Position numbers and translations under genes: made by a program. A model generated the notes under the pieces. It was not told where the DNA came from. It saw only the letters and a program-made list of their open reading frames with translations, and did not search any database. Below, piece by piece: positions 21,602 to 33,000 of a DNA stretch of 64,000 nt. The DNA is from Haliotis asinina (taxonomy: Eukaryota > Mollusca > Gastropoda > Lepetellida > Haliotidae), in contig NC_090285.1 of NCBI RefSeq assembly GCF_037392515.1, positions 5,583,501 to 5,647,500 of the forward strand. The letters are read 5' to 3'. Numbering within the stretch: the first letter of the stretch is position 1; each line of letters starts with the position of its first letter.

Positions 21602-24600
21602 TCATACTATTGGAGCAGAAGGAGGCCTATAGGCTGTCCGACATCGTTCATAAAATACCTGGAAAACAGAAAAGACTACCATCAATCACCATTTAAATCT
21701 AATTTAACAATACATTCAAAGAAAATACAACAGTTTAAAAAGGATTAGAACTAAATTGCTATCCATGCAAGGTTTGCTTGAATGAAAGAAATAATGTACC
21801 CAGTAAGCAAGCGCTACTGATGAATACGCCACATCATGAGAGACAATACAACCAAGAATTTTATTTTACATTTGTGACGGAAAAAACCCTGAATAATTAA
21901 CTGAAAAAACAATCGGGTCGTTACCACACAATCCTGTGATTGATACATTAAACAATAATCCATGATAACAAGCATGTCATAACATACTAACAATGAAGTC
22001 ACAGAGTTCCACCGCTTATTTGATTTGGTCATTAGTCTGACCACCCAATCAATTGTCTCTCACAAGGAGCACGGGTGAAATTTTGCTGACCGGTGTTAGC
22101 ATATCTATCTTCTGTCCAAAGACCACAGGGCTAATGAGTACCAAGGATCAGACTGATACAAATACATATTGCTTGATTATTTATTAATATGCTAGTTGCA
22201 AGAGACAATGAATGGGATCAGATGGTCAGTCTTGCTGACATGGTTGACATAGCATCATATCTTGCATGCTTATATTGATGCTCTGTTCTCGATCACTGGA
22301 TTGTCTGGTCCTGACATGATTATCTACCTACCACTGCCATATAGCGGTGTTAAACAAAACCTTGTCAATTTTCTAAATGTGTTCCATTAAATGAGGTGTC
22401 AACAAACCTATATAAACACAGATCAATTGATTATGACCTACTTTCATACTCCGGTCCCGTAGTACCTCTTCTACGTTCAGTTCCGACTGCATGAGACGCA
22501 GCTGGAAAGATAACAGGAACCCCTTGAATTGCAAATAATTTCACCGAACTACAGAACAAAATGTTATGGAGAGGATTAAATAGTATTCAGTAAGCAGGAA
22601 TTAATTGGAAAAAGCAGTGATTGTCTTCATAACACCAGGCCTTTTGAAACCATTAGACTGTTGATTACCAGTAATTTGTATTGCTAACAACATGTAATGT
22701 CAAAGGTAAGCCAACTGGAAAAGTTTAACAAATGTCAATAATTTTTTTCATGTTACACAAAATAATCATTCTGCCAACAGGGGACAGAATTATACTGGCT
22801 TCACGACGTTTTCCTTGCTTTATGTAACAGAATTGATTATACAATCTGTCACAGTGAGAGCTATCAATTATTGTATTAAACACAATGTACACACTTTGGT
22901 TCTCTCCTTGCTCAGCTTCTTCATGACTTCAGCATTGTCTGGGTTCGCCTTTTTCTGATTTTGGAGATCACTAACAACAGCTGATACTGTACGCACACAC
23001 TTTTTAATGGCTTGTTCTCGTCCATCATACGTCTCAACTAACTGAAACAAAATAGAAGAATTAAAAACAAAATATGAGAGAAAGCCTGAAGTAAACCAGG
23101 ACAACACTCAATCAGAAGAGCGTAATACATTTAAGGGGAATAACTCTCACGGGATTGACGTTTCATTAGTGCAGGTTGGTATCACAAGGGTAAAATACAC
23201 TACATTTACATAAGTGTACATCACACATAAGCTGAAACTAAAACTTAACAAGAAGACAAAGTCATCAATATCTCCCACAATGGCAAAATACTCTTCAGAA
23301 ATATGTCTGCTAGTTATGATTACAGTATGTCAAATGTTTTGGTGTGCATATGGCAGAACTTATTGCCAGACACCACCAGACCTATATATGTGCCAAGTCT
23401 GGTGAAGAAATAGTGAACGATTTTGAAGTTCTGCACTGGAAAGGGCACAACTACCAATTTCAATCAGTTAAACTTGTTTTCATGGAAACCACAAAAAAAA
23501 TCAAATTCACACACTGGCATAACCCAAAAAAGCACATCTATGGATCATGGTGAACTTGATTAGAACTTTCTACACAAATTTGTTTCAACAAGGAAGTTGC
23601 AGGAGATAAAAATAAGAGTTCATTTTCTTTCTCGAAGTATTCTTTTAACAGATGGATAAATTTTCCAAGATCTGAGGTTAATTTTCTCCCTATAGTACAT
23701 ACTACTGCATAGGTGTCTTCCTTGATATCTCCAGGGTATACATTCCGATGAATCTCCTCTATAGCCTGGATGCATCTACGGCCCGACAATTGTATTATCC
23801 CCCTATGCTGGCTCAGCGTTCTAACAGTAGCCAATCAGCTAAGATAGTGGTCGCAGCTGCAAAGGTTTGTTCCCAACACAGACAAATTGATAGGTCCAAA
23901 ACTCTAAACGAAATGCATGCAAGAACTACTTCTATCTCTTTCAGAGAACCTCTACATGTTGCCAAGTTTAATTGGTCACATAATTCAAAAAGCGAAAGTG
24001 AATTGTGACTGATTCATTCAACTTCCCAGTATAGGCACCTGAGTGGATATAAAAACAGCAAAGGGAGGTAATAAATTTATCAGGCAGAGCTGTATATGCA
24101 TCCAGAGAATAGAGACCTATCAGAACGTATACCCTGGAGATATCGAGGATGCGTGGGTGTATGACCATTGTGCATACTGAAGGTACTTAGATCACTTTTT
24201 CTGGAGTGAGTCATTTTACAGCTACATCAAGAGGGTCTGTCAAGTGATCAGTCCAGTGACCAATATGATAGGCAACCATCCACAGCATAGGTTTACGATG
24301 AGACAAAGCATGATTGAATAATGCAGTAAGCCCTCTCCTACTACACATTTAACTCAGGGCCAAGCAGCAGATTATAGATTAAATTCATACATACACCAAG
24401 AGCTGTACCTGTTTATAAAGATGTTGACACTGACTGGTTGCATTAACTTCCCCTGCAAAGGAAGCTGTGGGCAGTGATGTGTTGAGGGCATAGATGATAC
24501 GGTCATCGATAAATCTCCACTTCTTTAATGCTTCCTGGGAAGTACAAATGAAAAATGCATGGGGAATGAGTTTCATAAATCGAATCTTTACCATTCTGTC

Positions 24601-27600
24601 ACCATGATTCAGTGTATGAAATAAGGCCTGTTCAACTGTCCAAGAAGGGCAAGATTTCTGATATACAGGCTAAATTTACAGCTAGCCAGTCCCATGATCT
24701 GACAAAAAATTTCGTTGTTCCATACACCTGAGTAAATTCAAAATATCTTGGTGTCTGGTCTGGTTAAATCCATGGCAGCATTTGGAAGTTACCAGCCCTG
24801 ATGTCTGGCTGGGTTTCTGGTTAATGTCCTACACTGCATGATCACACATTTGAACTCTCAAACATGAACACACATCTCCCCTTAAATAAATTATCAGTCC
24901 CTTAGTTTCATAAATAGTGCCATGCCATTGTTGCTCACCTGAATATATAGTCAACAAGATTATTATTTTTGGCCTCTCAATGTAAATACATCCAGGTCGC
25001 CATGACCTTTCAACATGGTGTCTTTCTGTGTCCATTTTACTATAATGTCAATAGTGCAGATTAGAAGATAAAGTTATATATATTTTTCATTGGGTACAGT
25101 TTCACATTGATGGGTAAGAGACATCCACGTGTTTTGGTGTGAATGGATTTGGATTTTCCAATATTCGTGTCTGCAAAAAATACTTGGGTAAAAGTCTCTG
25201 TTGGTCTTTAACTGACCAAGTCCGTCCCCATTTGAGGAAACTTGATACTTTATTATCCAGAGATTTTAGTTTCACAGAGAAAACATGCTGGCGCACACAC
25301 AGAGAAAGGTAAATAATTGGGTGCTGACAATTTGGTAAATGAGCACTTACTATTATCAATAGTAAGCTGACAGTATTAACATGCTTTATACATGAATGCA
25401 CCCAACTTAGCTTCAAGTTTGCCAAGTGAGTTTGATCCACCATGTTCCCCTGAGTGAAATCCGAAAACGTAGATATTTCCCACTGTTGGAGGTAAAGGCA
25501 TAATTTACCCACTACATAAATCAGGTAATAAGAATGACATAGGAAATTATAGAGGAATTTCATTAATTTATACTATAAGTAAAATTCTATCCTTCAAGAG
25601 GCTCCATGTATGGTGTGATGAGAACAATGTTATCTCTGAGCTCCAGGCAGGTTTAAGACCTGATTACTCCATTACTGCACTTTACAAGCAACAATTCAGA
25701 AATACATATCCAGTGTAGGAAAGATAGTCCATCCCAATGTCCAAGACGGTTGAATTTTGTGGATGAAAAAAAATACCCAATCCATCCTCTTGTATATGTC
25801 TGTTTTCACTGTTAGCGCTATGAGCATTCACCCCGTGAGTGGAGTTTGGCGCAATATAAATACACATAATATCATTATTATTATCATCTTGATCTTGATG
25901 GTGATGTTGATGACTTGTCTGAAGACTAGTTCTGTAATGTTGTAACCACATGATTCCATTAGGAGAGATTTAACAGTCCAAGCTCTGGGTGTGCATATTA
26001 ATTAATAGTTTAAAATAAAACAAACCAGTTTTAAGTCTTGAAATGATGTTTTATTTATAATTGAAGGACACGCTAGATTTGGGCAGGACTGGTAAAAAAT
26101 TTGACCTGTCAGTCCTGTGGACAGGCTACATTTTCTACATCTTTCCCACTCTGACATATCCAAGAAAAAAAGGCAGATTTTATTGCATATTTATTGATTT
26201 TAACAAAGCTTTTGATTTTGTAAATCACAGCATTTTGTTTCAAAGTCTACACAGTTTAGGTGTACAAGGGAAATTTCTTGATTTTATTGTCTTGGTGTAT
26301 TCATTATTATCATGTTTTGTACAAACAGATGGTGGATTCACAGAGTACTTTAAATATAATACTGTAACCCATTATGAGACGTCTTATATTTGTTATTTTT
26401 AATCAATTGTCTGTAATGCTTGAAGAGAAAGGAGGTAATGGTATATATGTTTCACAAGAACATCCAAATGTTGTAGCAATATTTTTTGGCAGATGATGTA
26501 TCTGCTATCATTCTGCGTACAAAAAAATATAAATATCTTAAAACAATTATGTGAAGCAATAAATCTACAGCAACAAGGTAATGGTATTCTGAAGAAGTGA
26601 TCCTCTAGAGAGTTATGAGAAATGGTACTTAAAAGGTCAGAAAATTGATGTTGTTAATAATTTTAGGTATCGTGGGGTTGTTTTCGCACAAACTTTGTCA
26701 TGGTCAAAGGCATAAAGCTGTTCTGCAGTGCAGGCCAATAAGACACTGATGTCATTATATGATTATCAGAGAAACTATGGTTTCATCTCCTATACTGATG
26801 CCTTCAAGATATTTGATACAATGATTGTTCCAATTATTTCATAGGGAGCTGATGTTGGGGGTATACAGTATCGTAAAGCACACAAGCTTCAGCACAAGAA
26901 TTTTGGGTTACATAAGAACACATGTTGTTGTGGCACTTGATGAATGTGGTAGCCTATCACTTCAGCATAACCATATTGGTATAGAACAACTCATTTAGGT
27001 TATACATGCAATCTTTTACCTGATCAGTTGTACTTTATGCTTAAAAGTCTTGATGATGTGGGTAGAATTACATGGGCCTCATGTGAGAAATATTTTATTT
27101 CAATTTGGTTTTGGAATTGTGTGGATAGGTCAAGATATTGACAATGTGAAAATGTTTATTTCTATTTTCAAACAGCGATTATTTGACTCCTTGAGCCAGG
27201 AATGGCACTGTACTACCCTACAGTTGAGCAAGTGTCGAACTTATTGTCAGTTTAAAACAATGTTACAAACTGAGTTTTATCTTTCACTTTCATTTTACAT
27301 TCCACTACATTTAAGAACTGTTATCTGTAAATTTAGATGTAATAATGTAAGGCTAGCTATTGAAACAGGAGGGCACTGCAATTTAACTGCTAGTGAAAGA
27401 TTTTGCTTATACTGCCACAGTAAAAATTTCTTTCTTTCAGAAGGTGAATTTTATGTCTTGATGATCTGTCAGCATTACGAAGCTGAAAGAAGAGAATGTC
27501 TTCATTATGGTATCAGAAATAGCCCTCCTATGGAACATTTTGTTTGAATTATGTCAAGTTCTGATAAAAAAAATGTAATATTAAGTTTGACAAGGCTCTT

Positions 27601-29830
27601 ATATAGTCTTTAAGATAAGAAATACAAGAAATTAAAATTAGATCTTCAGCATACATGTTTGATAGTCCAGTGTAGAATTTGCATTGTTATCACGAGAGCT
27701 CCCTTATCGCCCCGTGATAAGATGCTTGTAACAAGACCACCTTGAATACATTTGTGAAAATTCTTTGTAATATGGGCCATGGTCTTTTTGTTTGAAACCT
27801 GATACTTTCTTATCCAGAGTTTTCAGTTTCACACGAGAAAACATGGTACGGTCTAGCCATCAGTTATCACCGCATACCAGTTATCCCCAACACCTGGCTG
27901 TATTGCTTGTGCGGACAACTTGACTTGTAATTTCATAGTATTTCACACACTGACGCATCACAAAAGTGACAGGCTACAAGAGTTAATATCACTGTAAGGA
28001 TTTTACAAAGTAAATGTTACAAATATGAATCCCCTCGGAAGACTAGACACAAACATGTCCGGGGCATGTCACATGACCATTAGTGTGCTGACATGAAATT
28101 TCAAAAATGATGAGAACTGAAAGCAATTCATCCTGGTAATGTTGTGAATCCATGACACTACAGTTCAATCCATGGAAAGTGTAGATTTTAATTTATCTAA
28201 ACATACCATACCCATAATACCAACACTCAATCACTAAAGTTAGCACTGACCTAAATTTTCATCTCTGTTTACTGGAGTGGACAGATACCATGCAGACAGT
28301 ACTGACAAATACGACTAGCAATATTTCACTTTTCACCTTTTTCTTTGCTTTTTTTCCCGAGAAAACAAACATTACCAGGAATGCAAAAACGTTGACTCAA
28401 AACATCCACTTGGTAAGTTCAACCGCTCGGCAACATCTCCATATTCCCATCAGCCTGTATCAGCATCAGTCAACATTCACAATGAGAGCCTGTTTTGTTC
28501 TTTTAAATTTCTCCTTTTTTAAACAAATTCCAATCATGAACTTTCATCAATATGCCAGGGTTTGAAACACAATAGCTTTATTACTAAATTTATGTCACAT
28601 TTGGTGAATACCATGAAAAATTCAGAAGTGATGATAACTGGTCTTGTTAGTTGTTGGGAAAACACAAGATACACTACCATACTTCCTGTTTGCCATGTTT
28701 CAGAGAAACACAGGAGTAAGTGCACTTTACCGGGTGCACAGTTTCAGATTAATTAGTGCTCCCTAAAGATCGGAAAGTTTACCTGACCCTAAGGATTGTA
28801 AAATGTGCCTAACCCTAACCCCAAACCCTAACCCTAAGGATCATAAAGGGTGCCAAGTCTATGACAGTTGGGTCAACTCTCAAAACTATCTAAATATAAA
28901 GCTTTGCAATCTTTCAGACTTATATGAAACAAATGGCTTGCTACGTGCCTGTAGACATAGTATATTCACATGCCATGATTAAATATCGCTGTAAAACACA
29001 CAGAAATAAAATCAAACTGGATCAGTCACTATACCATCCAGGCATCAGAAATAAACTACACCGCTGGGATATTTTGTTACAATTAGACAAGGAATACAAT
29101 GGATATTTTAAAAAAAAACGGCATGTGATGGTCATCCAGCCTCCTCCCTGTTTAGGGTGAAGAAATTCTGCTATTGTGGACAGAAGCCCACTCTCCATGT
29201 CCGTCATGATCGAGGGTGCAGGCGCTGACCAGTTTGGAGCTTGGTTTCGTAATTAGACCGTTGGTGAGAAACATTATTCGCTCCACATTAGTGCCCCTTT
29301 AATCCCTTGAAACATCAATGTTAAAACAAGGTATGACAAAAGGATTCTTACCCTCAGCCATGGGCGTCAACGTTTTGGTTTGACCCTAATATTTCAACAC
29401 TGAAATGCGTTAGACCCCATAAGTTCATTTTTATTTTATTTATTTTTTGTTTTGTTTTGTTGTTTTTGTTTTCTAATACCACTTCTAGATTATTGAGTGT
29501 AATTTGTAATTTTGGTTTTCCATAGGGGAGGGAGTACGGGTGGAACTCTTACCCTCAAATAAAAGATCTATGCACATTATCGTTCTGATACCTACGATTA
29601 TACTTATAGAGCCAGATTCCAGCGATTATTCACGTTGGTTGCGAAAGCACTTGCAAAACTATAAATAGTTCGTTATTTGACCCTTAAAACCATTTGTATA
29701 ATATACTAGTAAAACATAACTGGCAGTTTGGTATGATGTAAAAAGTTAACAAAACCTTCTAAACTGAACTGTCAGATACCTGGAAACCCAGAAAGTCATC
29801 ACATGTGACCTCGTCACTGGACGCCGCCAT
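21602..29830 (-). CDS. MIX23: MIX23 (CCDC58), mitochondrial intermembrane-space protein
   Basis: Five exons with GT/AG borders, all in phase 0: 29830-29780, 24534-24409, 23041-22895, 22501-22442, 21658-21602; 146 residues (human about 144). Conserved blocks: DDRIIYALNTSLPTASFAGE (27-46), MQSELNVEEVLRDRS (around 112-126), VFYERCRTAYRPP (129-141). Four cysteines at 10, 53, 74 and 134. In yeast the family is a Mia40/Tim40-linked intermembrane-space protein that supports protein import; the middle region should be coiled coil. Intron 1 (over 5 kb) carries a LINE remnant. The start codon lies in AAACATGGCGGC, a strong Kozak context that also matches a YY1 site. Divergent from KPNA, with 257 bp between the start codons. 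Confidence 0.95.
22195..22365 (-). repeat. Diverged inverted copy of the abalone-type repeat
   Basis: Shows GATCAGATGGTCAGTCTTGC, TCACTGGATTGTCTGGTCC and CCACTGCCATATAGC, as in 37676-37943. It sits in a MIX23 intron. A further short piece with GTCTGACCACCCAATC lies at about 22033. Confidence 0.7.
23330..23540. repeat. Fragment of a pearl-like core repeat
   Basis: Has the unit themes of 8204-9545: CAGACC...ATATATGTGCCAAGT, GATTTTGAAGTTCTGC, TTCATGGAAACCACAAAAA. One diverged unit only, in a MIX23 intron. Confidence 0.5.
23722..24149. repeat. Pair of inverted repeat copies, about 85 bp each
   Basis: 23722-23804 reversed and 24063-24149 both read GATGCATCCAG...ATAGAG...GTATACCCTGGAGATATC, with scattered differences. 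They are either two copies of one repeat in opposite orientation or the arms of a fold-back element. In MIX23 intron 2. Confidence 0.6.
25483..27547 (+). mobile_element. Broken LINE (non-LTR retrotransposon) remnant
   Basis: Pieces of a non-LTR reverse transcriptase appear in order: PLHKSGNKNDIGNYRGISLI near 25.5 kb, IDFNKAFDFVNHSILFQSL at about 26.19-26.25 kb, LADDVSAI near 26.49 kb (the ADD active-site motif), and a C-terminal part at 27050-27547 ending in a C-x2-C...H-x-C-like knuckle (RFCLYCHS, LMICQHY). Frames change and stops occur, so it is dead. About 25720-26040 is foreign: it contains GCGCTATGAGCATTCACCCC and an (ATT)n tail like a nested short element. It lies in MIX23 intron 1 on the opposite strand. 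Clade not resolved (Jockey/RTE/CR1-like). Confidence 0.8.
28801..28838. repeat. Short interstitial telomere-like tract
   Basis: About five imperfect CCCTAA units (CCTAACCCTAACCCCAAACC onwards), preceded and followed by CCCTAAGGAT. This is the metazoan telomere motif in reverse. In MIX23 intron 1. Confidence 0.6.
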
Positions 29831-30087
29831 GTTTGTTTCTGCAATCTCGCATTTACGAGAATAATAAAATAACGCTGTTTTATCTCATAGATACTCTTAT
29901 ATTTTACTTTTGAATGATTAAGTCAATAAGTGTCCATTGTCACTATCAATTAATGTTAATTTTGAGAAATTAGAAATACGACGAATGACATGCTCAGTGA
30001 GGTTTCGAACGGGAAGAAAGGAAAACACGCTTGTTATTTCAGTGATAAAATAGCGAATTTACAACAAAGACAAAACTAGATCAGTAA
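29831..30087. promoter_or_regulatory. Likely bidirectional promoter of MIX23 and KPNA
   Basis: Only 257 bp separate the MIX23 start (29830, minus) from the first KPNA ATG (30088, plus), so both 5'UTRs and the core promoters must lie here. There is no TATA at a sensible distance. A YY1-like AAACATGGCGGC overlaps the MIX23 start codon. Shared use is inferred. Confidence 0.65.
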
Positions 30088-33000
30088 ATGCCAACAGACG
30101 TAAGTGTTTTACATATATGTTCTAATCAACTGTTTCAGATTTGGATACATTTTGGGGTGTATTGGTCGTACAATCACTATCAAATGACAACTTCGCTCCC
30201 CAGAAAGTGTTCATTACGATCAGCCACAAAGTGCGTGTTTATCAGCTGTTCGTGGAAGTCTGTAACATGTAAACATCAGTTTAGGATTCACTAGTGTGCA
30301 TTTTATTTTGATGTGATCTGGGGATGTCAAATGATCTGTATTGTTTATTGCGGTGATTGTAAGCCAGTATGATGTTGTGCAGTTGCGGTACGAGACACGG
30401 GCAGGGCAGCTGCAGACGGCACAGCAAACAATAATACTACTCAAGCATTACACTTCTTGAGATGTATTCTCGTACAAAATTGGACAGTCTCTTCATTTGG
30501 TCATAACGTTTGCTGATTGTTTCAAAGACAAGGGAAACCAAATTATAATGTTTCAAGAATTTCATTGGATGGTGATCCATGTTATATTTGAGACATCCAT
30601 GATGATGTGAGATAGATCAGTGGAGTACTTGACCTAGGCAGGGCAGTTAGGCACAGAAAACACAGATGAAGTACTGTACACTATGTCAGTTGTTTTGTCA
30701 TGTAATATTGACCATTTTCCTTCATTGTGTCAAAGAGATTGGTGGTATTTGGTATGGCTGGATATTAGTGCGATGATTCTGATATTGCAATTTATTGCAG
30801 TAATTTAAGAGATATTGCAATACATGTTGGGATATATTGACTGGAAGGATACTGCGCAAGTGCATGCATCATGAATTCATAATAGCTGTCTGTGAACGGC
30901 ATCATCTTCTTAGTTACTATGATACTATAAGGCTTCTTATCCCTATTGTGTATGGATGTACGACAACACTTTACAGATAACTTTAATTATATTGAGCTTA
31001 ATGTGAAACGTTTAATGACAGTATTGCAGCAGAGTTTTGTGAACATGATGATAAAGGTAATACTATAACATAATTTCATGGTCTCAACAGACTGCACTAC
31101 AATGCAGTATGTAGTTATTGTTTCTCTATATCAGTCATTCATTCAGATTCAACTCCAGTCAGAACATGACTTGTGTTAACATGAACTGATGCAAAATGAA
31201 GTAGAAAACACATTATTTAGGTGAATTACTTGTGCTTAAAATCTCATTTGACCTGGTAGAACTAAGATTCTTCAGTAGAAAGTCATTGTGTGGTTATACA
31301 AAATGTGCATGGCATTAAGGTAAATTGATGGTGTATACCCAAATAAGAAACAATAAAAGAAACAAAATAATGTGATTTACGAAATGGTTACTCAGAGACT
31401 GAGGCTCTACTGATAAGTCCAAATAAGAAATTGGCCCATTTTACGCCACTTTATTCTCCCAAAATGTCACATATGAAATCAATCAAAGCCGTAGAATTTA
31501 AATTATTTGGTAGAATAATTGACACTTTTGGAGCCAATTATGAAATTACTGCCACTTGTATAATGTTGCATGAAACCAACAGAAATAAAGTATATTTGAG
31601 TCTTTTACTTCTCATTTTGTTGCTATGGAAATGAAGGCCAGTAATTCAAAGGGAGCTAACTCTGGATCTCCCAATAAATTACTGAACCTGAACCATATCA
31701 ATCACAAAATAGTGTGCTACCAGTATATACTGGTTTACTATTAATATTGCACAACCCAAGGTTTTGGCAAAGACACCTAAAATGAATTGTCAGGTTAAAT
31801 AATAATTGGAAAATAACCACATGGTATTAATATTGCTGGAGGTAAGAGTTAATTGTTATGGATACAGTTCCTAACAGTCCCAGAAACAATAGCAGATGTA
31901 CTGTTTACTAGACATGTATATTTCTGAAAACACTTCTTTCTGTTGCCCATTAATTTAGGTCTTAGACGCTCATGTTTTGATTTATCCTTACATGTTTTCG
32001 AACAGACATTCTGCATAGCTTTCTTTTTCTGAACACTTTCTCTGTTATGTTATAGGTCTACAATGCCTGTTATTCTAGGATAAAAATTATAGAAAATAAG
32101 TTTGATCTAAGATGAGCACTAACCATCTTCAGTTACAGTACAGAAATGGTCGAAAAAAAGATAAGATGGTAGATGGTAGATCCTGTTAGTTGCCTCTTAC
32201 AACAAGCATGAGTTACTGTAAACCAGTTGTAACCTGGATATTAACAGATAATATTTTTATGAAAAATGTTCATGTATTCATTACAGAGTTGCTTATTTAT
32301 TATTACAGGATGATGGAATACTCTCATCATATTCACATGAACAAAATTCTCATTAGGCCTAATCTGGGGTTGTTGGGGTTTTTTTTCTTTTTTTTTCTTT
32401 TTCTTCGTCTTTTTTTCTTTCTTTCTTTTTTCTTTTTTTTTTTGACCAATAATCAATACTCATCTATTCCAGGAATACATGAAAAGACATTCAAGGTTTC
32501 TTAAAATCATTTCCTATTATGAATGATTCAAATTTCAATTCGGGGCAGTGGGGTAGCCTAGTTGTTAAAGCTTCGGCTTGTCATGCCAAAGACCTAGGTT
32601 CGACTCCCCACATGGATACAATGTGTGAAGCCCAATTTCTGGTGGAATATCGCTGGAATATTGCTAAAATGCAGTGTAAAACCATACTCTTTCATTCATT
32701 CCTTCATCCATTCAAATTCGATTGCTAAGCTTAAAAACTAGTGTTGGAGATTGCCAAAAGTTTCATATGTAATGCCACATATTGTGAAAGAGTAACACAT
32801 GGTTTAAGGTAATGAAATTATTCTATCCTTTCTTTTGAAACAGTGCCACTGGTCACTGTCACGTCTCCGATGTGATTGTACAGGAGATCACTTGAAAATG
32901 TTTCGAAATTGAATACTTGGAACTCAAGGAAAGGCATCTGCTGCGGCTATTTTGGTTTGTTTATTAACAAATTCCAGTACCAATCTAATTTTTATATTTA

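Noticed and set aside
25102-25563. 153-residue minus-strand frame
   Set aside because: No conserved pattern; it overlaps the start of the LINE remnant on the other strand.
28290-28565. 91-residue plus-strand frame in MIX23 intron 1
   Set aside because: Low-complexity Phe-rich start, no splice partners, no recognisable family.
28801-28838. Chromosome end or fusion point
   Set aside because: Only about five imperfect telomere units inside an intron; too short to argue for a fusion.
32190-32504. 104-residue frame with a poly-Phe stretch
   Set aside because: Caused by a T-rich tract next to the SINE in KPNA intron 1.
32545-32620. tRNA gene
   Set aside because: A and B boxes are present, but there is no acceptor or anticodon stem pairing and the body is that of a SINE.
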